From: Lachnospiraceae bacterium MD329
Lineage (GTDB): Bacteria; Bacillota; Clostridia; UBA1381
NCBI GenBank assembly: GCA_010206265.1
Contig: VIQV01000029.1
Coordinates: 62,001 to 126,000, forward strand
Direction: 5' to 3'
Length of the DNA: 64,000 nt
Positions 42,582-51,000 of this stretch are shown piece by piece. A program made the translations under genes and the position numbers. The notes beneath the pieces are model-generated. The model saw only the letters and a program-made list of their open reading frames with translations. It ran no database searches and was not told the origin of the DNA. Position 1 is the first letter of the stretch. Each line of letters begins with the position of its first letter.

Positions 42582-42647
42582 AATAGAGCGTTGTCGCCCT
42601 CAGAAAGCAATACAACGCTCTATACACCCAACCCAAAGGATTGATAA
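42582..42647 (-). ncRNA. Antisense RNA facing RHH gene E
   Basis: Minus-strand TTGCTT (plus 42675-42680), 17-base spacer, TATAAT (42652-42657), and a TAGAGCGTTG/CAACGCTCTA stem. Paralogue of the RNA at 41577-41647, with its promoter exactly 1,000 bp away. Confidence 0.6.
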
Positions 42648-42710
42648 ATCTATTATATCATTCCTCAGTGGGAAAAGCAAAGGCACTTCTCCAAAAGTGC
42701 CTTTTTATTC

Positions 42711-42839
42711 TTGACAATTTTATAAATTTATGATATAGTTTAGATAGTAAAGGAACGGTTTTGACCGTTCCGCAGAGATTTTTATGGTTTTATAACCACA
42801 AGTCGCCTCTTATTTGCGGTAAGGGGCGACTATTTTTTT
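42711..42839 (+). ncRNA. Antisense RNA D with promoter, type I antitoxin candidate
   Basis: TTGACA at 42711, TATAGT at 42734, hairpin GGAACGGTTTTGACCGTTCC (42752-42771), terminator AGTCGCC/GGCGACT with seven T overlapping the end of peptide D. Near copy of RNA C. Confidence 0.75.
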
Positions 42840-42904
42840 ATGTACTTTACAATTTCTAAGATAATCAATAGTTCAACTATCTGTATAATACTGTTTATGT
42901 CCAT
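42830..42904 (-). CDS. Hydrophobic 24-aa peptide D, type I toxin candidate
   Basis: It begins MDINSIIQIVELLIILEIV and ends KYIKK, homologous to A and C. The ribosome site GGGGTGTTG can pair with ACACC upstream in its mRNA. The 5' UTR segment complementary to plus 42933-42951 can pair with the 3' UTR over 42752-42771. Confidence 0.8.
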   Translation of the reverse strand: MDINSIIQIVELLIILEIVKYIKK

Positions 42905-42992
42905 ACGCAACACCCCTTTCTATGAGGTGTCAGAACAGCCGCCACCGTTCCAATACATCAAGGTCAAATAGATTTCTCTATCACCTTCCCAC

Positions 42993-43021
42993 ATTATACC
43001 ATATTCGACAAGAAATGTACA
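42993..43021 (-). promoter_or_regulatory. Promoter of peptide mRNA D
   Basis: Minus strand TGTACA, 17-base spacer, TATAAT with extended TG; nearly identical to the promoter of peptide C. Confidence 0.65.
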
Positions 43022-43057
43022 GTTTTTATTTTTTTGCAAATTTTTTTGAAAAACCTC

Positions 43058-43098
43058 TTGACATTTGTATCCACATATGTTATTATATATGTGGATAC
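43058..43098 (+). promoter_or_regulatory. Promoter F with long inverted-repeat operator
   Basis: TTGACA at 43058, 17-base spacer, TATTAT at 43081. GTATCCACATAT (43067-43078) and ATATGTGGATAC (43087-43098) are perfect 12-bp inverted arms spanning the -10 element. Confidence 0.75.
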
Positions 43099-43115
43099 AG
43101 AAAAGAGGTGAAAAA

Positions 43116-43286
43116 ATGTCTCCAAAAGGAAGACCGACGAATGACCCTAAAGTATTAAACACTCGAATTAGATTATCAGAAGATGATGTTAAGAGATTAG
43201 AGTTTTGCCATCAGAAAACAGGCTTTACAAAATCAGAGATAATACGAATGGGAATACAAGAGGTCTATAATCAATTAAAAAAATAA
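43116..43286 (+). CDS. Small ribbon-helix-helix protein F
   Basis: 56 residues, ATG after AAGAGGTG. MSPKGRPTNDPKVLNTRIRL, SEDDVKRLEFCHQKTGFTKS and EIIRMGIQEVYNQL are a clear CopG/Arc-type RHH. No small peptide lies between promoter and gene in this cassette. Likely autoregulated through the 12-bp inverted arms. Confidence 0.85.
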   Translation: MSPKGRPTNDPKVLNTRIRLSEDDVKRLEFCHQKTGFTKSEIIRMGIQEVYNQLKK

Positions 43287-43351
43287 ACAGGTTGCGACCG
43301 TAGGAAGTTACAAACCTGTTTATACACACAATTCACGTAGAATTGATAAAT
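43278..43351 (-). ncRNA. Antisense RNA facing RHH gene F
   Basis: Minus-strand TTGATT (plus 43377-43382), 17-base spacer, TATAAT (43354-43359). Terminator AAACAGGTT/AACCTGTTT with a T tract that overlaps the RHH lysine codons. The 5' part matches the RNAs at 41577 and 42582, the terminator stem differs. Confidence 0.65.
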
Positions 43352-43403
43352 CTATTATATCATTTCTCCGTGAATAAATCAAGTATTTAGGAGGAATTTT
43401 ATA

Positions 43404-43604
43404 ATGGATAATTTACAAAAGGAATATGAAAGAATAGAGAAGTATGCTACCCCGTGGGGCGATATGGGAAATTATGTACTCAACTCTGTTGAAGCAATTG
43501 CGATATCAGACTGTTCGAACAATATAATTAGTGCAATATCTCTTGCCTTTAGATTTGGTTTTGAAAAAGGCTGCCGCAAAACAAGAAAGGCGGTGAAACT
43601 ATGA
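43404..43604 (+). CDS. Small phage hypothetical protein
   Basis: 66 residues, ATG after AGGAGG. It ends with the ISLAFRFGFEKGCRKTRK helix common to small Clostridial phage proteins. It overlaps the next start by 4 bases. Confidence 0.7.
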   Translation: MDNLQKEYERIEKYATPWGDMGNYVLNSVEAIAISDCSNNIISAISLAFRFGFEKGCRKTRKAVKL

Positions 43605-43879
43605 GTCTGAGCTATGGAAAAGATTATACAGGTTTAAAATTCGGTCATCTTACTGTTACTTCGTTCTTCCCGACAGAGGAAACAAAAGGCTCTTGGAAAT
43701 GTAAATGTGACTGCGGAAATGAAGTTGTTGTTTATACAAACGACCTGTCAAGCAGAAGAATTGAATCTTGCGGTTGTCGACTAAAAGACTATCCGTACAC
43801 ATACAGAACTGTAAAAATGTCCGAAAATACCTACATATACAGCGATATTGTATACAAAAAAGAAAAAAGCACCGTGTAA
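43601..43879 (+). CDS. Phage protein with AP2/HNH-associated zinc knuckle
   Basis: 92 residues, ATG after GGCGGTG. GLKFGHLTVTSFFP, WKCKCDCGNEVVVYTNDL and SCGCRLKDY form the short domain usually found at the N-terminus of phage AP2 or HNH proteins. The DNA-binding part is missing, so this is a stand-alone or truncated form. It is the last gene before attR. Confidence 0.7.
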   Translation: MSLSYGKDYTGLKFGHLTVTSFFPTEETKGSWKCKCDCGNEVVVYTNDLSSRRIESCGCRLKDYPYTYRTVKMSENTYIYSDIVYKKEKSTV

Positions 43880-43943
43880 TTTTTTTAATTTTCCTATTGC
43901 AAAACACCTCGAATTGTGTCATAATAAGTATAATAATTATAAG

Positions 43944-44072
43944 TTAAATGTTTTTTATATATCTTGTTGCTTGCTTATCACGGCAGCTATCATAGATTTT
44001 ATCTGTATGTACGCAGACAGCCTCACGGAAATCGGTACCGCATCTGTCATTACATCTGTTACAATCAGCCAT
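43944..44072 (-). pseudogene. N-terminal part of the host gene split by the prophage
   Basis: ATG at 44072 after GAAAGGAATG. MADCNRCNDRCGTDFREAVC and HTDKIYDSCRDK belong to the host family; the last eight codons come from phage DNA and end at TAA. Joined at CTTATCA to 5951-6080 it reads DSCRDKDCLENIRVYL without a break. Confidence 0.8.
43974..43980. other. attR: attR core (CTTATCA)
   Basis: Shared with attL. The phage side carries TTATATATCTTG (43955-43966), complementary to 6091-6102. In the rejoined attP the arms are 24 bases apart and centred on 43978-43979 (TC). Confidence 0.85.
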
Positions 44073-44156
44073 TAAAATCATTCCTTTCTATAAATTAGGG
44101 TAAATCCCTTGTTATAGAATATGATTTTCAGTAAAATGTGTGATTAAACTTTCTCA

Positions 44157-44834
44157 TTATATTAATCTTTTATTTACTTCATCAACAATATACGGTAATT
44201 TACTTTTTAAATAAGGTCCTGGACAATCGGTTTTATCAGAAAACATACTATGAATAGTTAAATTTCCGTTTATATCACCTGTAAAATTCAACATTTGAAT
44301 ATCATTTCTGCGGCAAATATCTGTACATAATTCAATCAAAGACGCAAGAGCTTTATCGCTTATATGCCAATCACCTTCCAGTTCATCATTTGAAACCTCT
44401 ATAGTTACCGCCTGACTGTCATTTTCTCTGTTACTTGATGTCCAGGCACGGTTATGTTCTTCAACATATATCGCAATTCTCCCTTCACTGTCAATAGCGT
44501 AATTTGACGAAGCACTTCTGTCGTGATTTCCGAACATTTTCCCACACTCTTCAAGAGTCATTTCACCTGCCATATGATGAACAGTAATTTTTTTGATTTC
44601 TCCCTCGCGCGGAAAATCTGCATTTGGACTAAGATACGCATATTCAATAAGCGGACTGTTTCTTTCCGCCACTTCATTAAACTCTTCTCCGCGCAATTCC
44701 CTGCCTACGTTATCAGGCAGTTTGGCGTTTTCAAACTGCCACAATACCAGCACTATGGCTGCGCTTACTGCAAATATTAAAAGAAGGATATGTATTGAAA
44801 AGGATTCTTCCTTTTTAATAACGACATTATTCAC
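44157..44834 (-). CDS. Membrane-anchored N-acetylmuramoyl-L-alanine amidase (Amidase_2)
   Basis: 225 residues from a GTG after GGAGG. An N-terminal transmembrane helix (ILLLIFAVSAAIVLVLW) precedes the amidase: ITVHHMAGEMTLEE with the first zinc histidine, SSNYAIDSEGRIAIYVEE, and LTIHSMFSDKTDCPGPYL with the later ligands. It cleaves peptidoglycan stem peptides. First host gene after the prophage. Confidence 0.88.
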   Translation of the reverse strand: MNNVVIKKEESFSIHILLLIFAVSAAIVLVLWQFENAKLPDNVGRELRGEEFNEVAERNSPLIEYAYLSPNADFPREGEIKKITVHHMAGEMTLEECGKMFGNHDRSASSNYAIDSEGRIAIYVEEHNRAWTSSNRENDSQAVTIEVSNDELEGDWHISDKALASLIELCTDICRRNDIQMLNFTGDINGNLTIHSMFSDKTDCPGPYLKSKLPYIVDEVNKRLI

Positions 44835-44846
44835 TGCTATTCCTCC

Positions 44847-46208
44847 CTACGTTACTATATACCAGTACAGCGTATATAAAGATACGGCTGCAAAACCTCC
44901 AAAAATCAATTTTGCGGCTATTGCGCTTATATATCTTCCGCTATATCTAAGTTCACTTTCTGCCGCAAACAAAAATGCGGTTACACTTACATTAAAAAAT
45001 ACTACATCCATAAGATTATGAATAATAAATACAGCAGTTGCAACACCTCCGAATACACTTTTTCTTTTTAGCAAAAATCTGACCGATATAATAATCAGCA
45101 TAAGCATTGCAGGTATTCCCAATTCAACACCCACATTAATAAAAGAATTATGTATATGATTTGTACCAAAGGTTTTGTCACTGTCCAGAAAATTAAGATG
45201 ACGCCAGTTATACGAGCCTACACCCAGAATAGGATTGACCGTTAAATATTTAAATCCGCTATATATCATTTCAATCCGTTCTTTAAACGTAGCCGCCCAG
45301 CTTGGTCTTATTAAAATAACAGCAATTGCTGCCAGCAGGCTTAAAACAGTTATTATAACTGACATAAACTTATGTTTTTTCAGATACTTTTCAAACTCTT
45401 TCCAGAAATATATAAACACAGCAATGTATAATATCAGCGGCACACACAGCCACGGTATACCGCTTCTGGACGACGAAAGATACAGTAAAAGACCAAGGCT
45501 TATTCCCATAGTCACTTTTGCTACAAGCGTTACTGCAAAATCAAATGCTTTCCTTGTGTTCGTTTTACAAAACTTATAAACAATAATTATCACAATACCA
45601 ACCGCCATAGCCGCAAAACTTCCTATTGACAATGTCAAAGCAAGAGCAATCAATAATATCGGTTCTATATACTGCCATAAAAAATATTCTTTCTCTTGTA
45701 TTTCACTGCATTGCATAAAAATAAAATAGCTTATCACCAGAAACATTCCGAAAGGATTTGGATTTCCAACAATTCCGCCGACTCTTATTGCAGAATGCAC
45801 AAGAGATGTATACAAAAACTGTCCTATGCCAATAAGTGCCATAACTGCTGCAAAATACACGCATATACGTCTGAATGATTTCAGATTACGTTCTTTTAAA
45901 TATGAAGATAAAAGACAAATCACCGGAAACACCGTATGAGTTGCCGTATAACCGTCAGCAATATTACCGTGAGCATTATATGATGATATAAACCCAAAAA
46001 CAATGTAAACAATAAACGGTATTATAATGTATAAATCCACCTTTACTCTGTCTTGCGTAAGTCCTATTGCGCACAAAAAAATACTGACGCAAATATCAAT
46101 ACTCGGTTTGCTGCCCGCATTTAAAAATAGAATAATCAAAGCGAAAAACAAGCAAATTTCAATCCGATAATCAAGGAGTTCTCCAAGCTTACATTTTAAA
46201 ACTTTCAT
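44847..46208 (-). CDS. O-antigen ligase/polymerase-like membrane protein
   Basis: 453 residues with about 11-12 hydrophobic segments. The periplasmic-type loop with VNPILGVGSYNWRH and TNHIHNSFINVGVELGIPAM matches the O-antigen ligase (Wzy_C) family. In Gram-positives such proteins polymerise or attach surface polysaccharides. It lies 12 bases upstream of the amidase gene, so the two are likely co-transcribed. Confidence 0.82.
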   Translation of the reverse strand: MKVLKCKLGELLDYRIEICLFFALIILFLNAGSKPSIDICVSIFLCAIGLTQDRVKVDLYIIIPFIVYIVFGFISSYNAHGNIADGYTATHTVFPVICLLSSYLKERNLKSFRRICVYFAAVMALIGIGQFLYTSLVHSAIRVGGIVGNPNPFGMFLVISYFIFMQCSEIQEKEYFLWQYIEPILLIALALTLSIGSFAAMAVGIVIIIVYKFCKTNTRKAFDFAVTLVAKVTMGISLGLLLYLSSSRSGIPWLCVPLILYIAVFIYFWKEFEKYLKKHKFMSVIITVLSLLAAIAVILIRPSWAATFKERIEMIYSGFKYLTVNPILGVGSYNWRHLNFLDSDKTFGTNHIHNSFINVGVELGIPAMLMLIIISVRFLLKRKSVFGGVATAVFIIHNLMDVVFFNVSVTAFLFAAESELRYSGRYISAIAAKLIFGGFAAVSLYTLYWYIVT

Positions 46209-46353
46209 AATTCTTATTCCCTACTTTTTATATCATTCTTATTAACAAAAATTGTGTATAATATGTCATAATTTCTGTGTTTTGTTATATTCTATTCATA
46301 AAAATAAACATTGTCAACAACATCAAAACACATATACAAAAAATCGTAGAAAT

Positions 46354-46390
46354 CAAAAAAAATCAGGCGTAATACGCACTGATTTTTTGT
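46354..46390. terminator. Bidirectional terminator
   Basis: AAAAAATCAG and CTGATTTTTT with a 12-base loop between the ligase-like and MATE genes. Confidence 0.75.
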
Positions 46391-46425
46391 CTAAAAAATA
46401 TATTGACAAATTGAGGAAAATATGC

Positions 46426-46460
46426 TAAGTATATTCGTAATTATTATACGAATATACTTA
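46426..46460. repeat. Perfect 14-bp inverted repeat beside the MATE stop codon
   Basis: TAAGTATATTCGTA and TACGAATATACTTA with a 7-base loop. No strong T tract follows, so it could be a terminator stem or an operator; a TTGACA lies at 46404. Confidence 0.7.
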
Positions 46461-47816
46461 TTAAATTTTTATTTTTACCCACTTCCCTGCTTTAAATCTT
46501 ATAGCTGCAAACACATATCTTGATATCTGGTCGCCAAGCACACCGAGCCATATTCCCGTAATACCAAGTCCCAGCGTATAACCGAATAAATATGAAAACA
46601 GGGTACGGATAAGCGTAACGCTTATAGTTGATGCAATAGCTGTATACAGCGTATCTCCGGCGCCTCGCAAACAGCCCATATATACCACCTGTCGAATCTG
46701 AAACAGAACAACAAATATAATAATATGCATAATACTTACTCCAATATCGACAATATCTGCCTCTCTGAAAAACAAACCCATAAGCAGACGCGCTCCGAAG
46801 AAATATATAAATGCGAGTGCCACAGAAATTATACCGCCTATCATCTGGCAGGTACGACCGTATTCCTTAGCCCTGTCAGGCTTCTTCTCTCCCAGACTGC
46901 GTCCGATAAGTGCAACCGCAGCGGTCTGGAGTCCGTCGCCGAAAGCAAATGACAGCGACATTATATTCATACCGACCTGATGTGCCGCCATTGACGCGTT
47001 ACCCTGTTTCGCCGCCATAATTGCAGTCAGCATAAAACCTATACGCATTAAAAGCTGTTCGAAGAACACGCTGTAACCAACTTTAACAATATGTTTTAAA
47101 GCAATAATCGAAGGACATATTTTTTCTTTTATTATGTATGGAATACTTACAAATACATTCGGCTTTAGTATCGAAATAATGCTCATAATACAAGCAACAA
47201 CCGTACCTAATACAGTTGCAAGCGCCGCTCCCGTAACACCGAGCGCAGGGAATCCGAAATGACCGTTAATCAAAAGATAATTAAAAATAATATTCAGAGT
47301 ATTGGAAGTGATGTTTGTACGCATTGTAATCTGTGTATTTCCTGCTCCGCGCTGTGCAGAGTTAATACCCATCTGTATACAGTTAAAAATCATACCACCC
47401 ATAATAATACGGTAATAGCGCACCGCCTCGCTGTGAGTTTCAGGCGTAGAACCACACCAGTTCATTATTTGAGGCGCAAAAAACGCCAGCAAAATGCCAA
47501 GCGCAACCGAAAGAAAAACAATCATAATTAATGATGTTACAAGAACAGAATTTGCCTCACGTCGTTTATTTTCACCGAAACGTCTTGCAACCAATGCTGA
47601 AATAGATACATTAAATGCAATAAACACTGACAGCCCTAAAAATTTAGGCTGAGTTGTAAGACCTACAGCCGCAACGGAATTTGCGCCCAGAGAGCTTACC
47701 ATATATGAATCGACAAGTCCTGCAAACGCAACGAAAAATGATTCAATAATTGCCGGTACAGCCATACGCAATGCTGGACGAGCCAGACTTCTGTTATATT
47801 TTTTCACTGTATCCAT
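46461..47816 (-). CDS. MATE family efflux transporter
   Basis: 451 residues with 12 hydrophobic segments in two homologous halves. MAVPAIIESFFVAFAGLVDS, GLTTQPKFLGLSVFIAFN and GAGNTQITMR are typical of MATE cation/drug antiporters. Start preceded by only a weak AAAAGAG. Confidence 0.92.
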   Translation of the reverse strand: MDTVKKYNRSLARPALRMAVPAIIESFFVAFAGLVDSYMVSSLGANSVAAVGLTTQPKFLGLSVFIAFNVSISALVARRFGENKRREANSVLVTSLIMIVFLSVALGILLAFFAPQIMNWCGSTPETHSEAVRYYRIIMGGMIFNCIQMGINSAQRGAGNTQITMRTNITSNTLNIIFNYLLINGHFGFPALGVTGAALATVLGTVVACIMSIISILKPNVFVSIPYIIKEKICPSIIALKHIVKVGYSVFFEQLLMRIGFMLTAIMAAKQGNASMAAHQVGMNIMSLSFAFGDGLQTAAVALIGRSLGEKKPDRAKEYGRTCQMIGGIISVALAFIYFFGARLLMGLFFREADIVDIGVSIMHIIIFVVLFQIRQVVYMGCLRGAGDTLYTAIASTISVTLIRTLFSYLFGYTLGLGITGIWLGVLGDQISRYVFAAIRFKAGKWVKIKI

Positions 47817-47969
47817 CTCTTTTCACTATATAATTATTAGCTCCTGTAAACATTCTAACACAAATCGGAAATTTTTTCAAGCCGATTAACGTTATATACA
47901 TAATAGGTTACAAAGCTATCTGACAATTTTCTTTTTTACAACAAAATTGTTACAATTTGTTTGAATTTC

Positions 47970-47997
47970 TTGACAACAGGAATATTTTTAATAAAAT
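47970..47997 (+). promoter_or_regulatory. Promoter of the M60 protease operon
   Basis: TTGACA at 47970, 16-base spacer, TAAAAT at 47992; about 55 bases of leader. Confidence 0.6.
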
Positions 47998-48053
47998 AGT
48001 AGTATGAAGAATTGTGCTCATATGCACACAAATAAAAAGGGAGGATAATCATT

Positions 48054-51000
48054 ATGAAGAGAAAATTGATATCTATGCTACTATGTACGGCAATTCTTTC
48101 TTCGGCTGTTCCTGCAGTAACCTTTGCAGATAACGAGCCTGAGGTAACTGCCGGTCTTAAAGCGACTCTGCGCTTTGATTACCCGCAGACAGCAGAAAAA
48201 GTTCTGAGCAGCAATATCAAAATCAAAATGTACAGAGAGGGCGATGAAATCGGTGAAATACCGCTTGACGGCGAAGTAACCGGTGAAATCAGCGAAAACA
48301 CAAGTACATTAAAGAAAAATACCGAAGGAGGCGTTTTGGAAAACGAAACCGAAATCGGTTACTTTGACGTGAACATCTCCAATCTGGAGCTTGGAAACTA
48401 CAGCTTTAAGCTGACAGGTACAGGCTACAGTGACTATGAAACAAAAGAAATTGAGCTTGACAATTATTCGCGTCAGGTTGTTTTGGGAACCGGTGATAAA
48501 ACATTCTCAATCGGTGACGTAAACAACGACGGCAAAGTAGATACAACCGACCGTAAGCTGGTTTCCGACGCGCTTGGTACAAATAATACGGCGTATGACC
48601 TGAACGGCGACGGTAAGGTTAATATAGTTGATTTGTCATATGTCAATCACCAAATCGGAAATAAGGGCGATGTTGAACTATTCGATACCGCACTTATTGC
48701 TCAAAAAGCAGTTAACACCAAGGAAACTGAAAATAATGTTAATGTTCTTCAAGGCGAGGTAAGTAACATATTTAACGAAAACAACAATGATACTGTTGTT
48801 TTTGGTCAAAATAACCACGAGCCTATTTCAATTCCGATTGAGTTCCACGCTCCTACGGAAATGGAACAAATTGAAGTTGTTTCACCTGACGTAAAAGGCG
48901 CTTTAACAGCAGGTACAGCTGAAATTACATATACTGAAAACGGTAAAGATATAACCGAAGAGGTTCATTTCAATAATTCAATACCTGAAAATGTTCTTTT
49001 ACTGAGTGAAAATGAAGAAACAAAAACTGTGGTTATTTCACTTGGAAAACGTGTTGCAGTTAAGAAAATCATTATTAATGTAAAAGAAGTTCAGGGTGAA
49101 GAAGGTGTTCCGACATATACTGTTGTTCAGGAAGTTAAATTCCTGAAGGATATCGTTCCTGAAAATCCTGTACCTCAGGTACTTACAGTACGTAACGTAA
49201 CTGCCGAGGCGCTTAACGAAAGCGTTAAGCTTAAATGGGACGAATTCCCGAATATTTCAGGCTACAAAATTCTTTATGGTCTTGAAAGCGATAAGTTGAC
49301 CGAAGAAATGTCAGTTGACGTTAATGAAGCAACGATTACAGGTCTAAAGAATTTAAAGACATATTATTTTACAGTTATACCGACAAGCGATGACTGGGAA
49401 GGCGGACGCAGTGAACTTATCAGTGCAATACCTCAGCCAAATTCAGTACCGTTAAAGCCTGATATGATAACTGTAACTCCTATGGACGGCGCTTTGTCGC
49501 TCGGCTGGAAAGAAACTGAAAATGCTACATACTACAGAGTATTTTATAAGAAGGAAACGGATACAGACTTCACTGAAATACCTGCAGGCAAAATTACTGA
49601 ACCGAAAGCCGTTATAGGCGGTCTTACAAATAAGACAGTATACCATCTGTATGTTGTCGCAGGAAACAGCATAGGCGAAGGTCCGAAGTCTGATTTGACC
49701 GAGGGTATTCCTGATAAGTTTGAAGTTGAGGCACCAAAAATCCCGACACTTCATCAGATAGACAGAAGTAATATTGAAAGTGTTGTAATGACCAATCCAA
49801 ACAACGTTAAAAAGGACGAATACCCGAACGGTTTTGATGTGTGGAACGTAGCCGACGGTGATTATGCAACTCACTGGACAGCACGCGTATTCTGGGAAAG
49901 CACTAACTTTACCTTTACTTTCAAAGAAGCTAAAGAAATGAACTATATGGTATATGTACCAAGACTTGACGGCAACTACCGCAAGAGTCTTGCAAGATAT
50001 TCAATTACCGTATGGGACGAAGAAGGAAATGAAAAACAACTTGTGTCAGGTAAAAATATTGCAATCAACTCAACTGAAACAGGATATATGATACTGCCGT
50101 TTGAAAAAACAACAGTTAAGAAACTTGCAGTATCGCTTGCTCAGTGGGACGGTTCACCGACAGGTGTAAGTCTTTCAGAGGCGATATTCTATGAATCTGA
50201 TAATCTTGAATCAGAAGTAAGAGGTTTGTTTGCAAACGATACATATACGGAGCTTTCAGCGTCCGCAACAGCTGACAAAGCTGCAACAATGCAGAAAATT
50301 GAAAGTCTGCGTGCACAGGCAAACGACTCAGAAGGCTACTACGTTGATAAGGACGTACTTCTTGACGAGCTCCAACTTGCAGAAGACTTACTTGAAAATA
50401 AAGCTGACGCACTGGGAAGAGTAAAAAATGGTATAGAATCAAGAAGTACCGGCGCAGACAGCGCAAAGTATAAGCAGGCAGGCAGTGACTTACAGCCTCT
50501 TGGAGTTGTGGCGTATGCTACTGATTATGCAGAAAGAAATAAATTTGATGAAACAAAAGTAACAATTTACGCGCATATTCCTGAAAATGAAACGGTATAT
50601 GTTGTACCTACACAGTATTATGCAGAAGCTAACGCTTGGCAGGGCGCAGGTATTCCGCTGCAAAACGGCAGAAACATTATTGAAATTCCTAAAATCGGAA
50701 CACAAACATCAGAACGCGGCGGTTCGCTGTATCTGAAATATTCAGGCTCAAAGCCCGAAGAGATTTCACTGCAAATAAGACAGGGCGCAATTGCTATACC
50801 TATGCTTGAGCTTGCTGACTGGTACAATATCAGCGAAACAGAAAGAAAAGAGCGTATAGGCGTATACGTTGATGAATTATCAGCTCATACATCAGCTCTT
50901 AACCCAAATAATATCAGTCTGAGAATCGCAAACTCAACCGAAATCTCAATGCCGAACGTACTTCTGTCTGTTGCGGCACAGCCTGTATTAAATGCTGTAA

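Larger units (their letters stand above)
6074..43980. mobile_element. Siphovirus-type prophage, about 37.9 kb, serine-integrase family
   Basis: The limits come from a host reading frame that is broken at both ends at the same CTTATCA heptamer. The element holds a serine integrase, a CI/Cro-like switch, replication genes, a full packaging, head, tail and lysis series, and a cargo block (39.6-43.9 kb) between the integrase and attR. All structural and lysis families are present without obvious interruption, so the head-tail module may be functional. The early region shows several deletions and fusions, so inducibility is uncertain. Confidence 0.92.

Noticed and set aside
40741-43400. CRISPR array
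   Set aside because: Repeats here are long, diverged and tied to promoters, terminators and small genes; there is no regular short repeat-spacer pattern and no cas gene.
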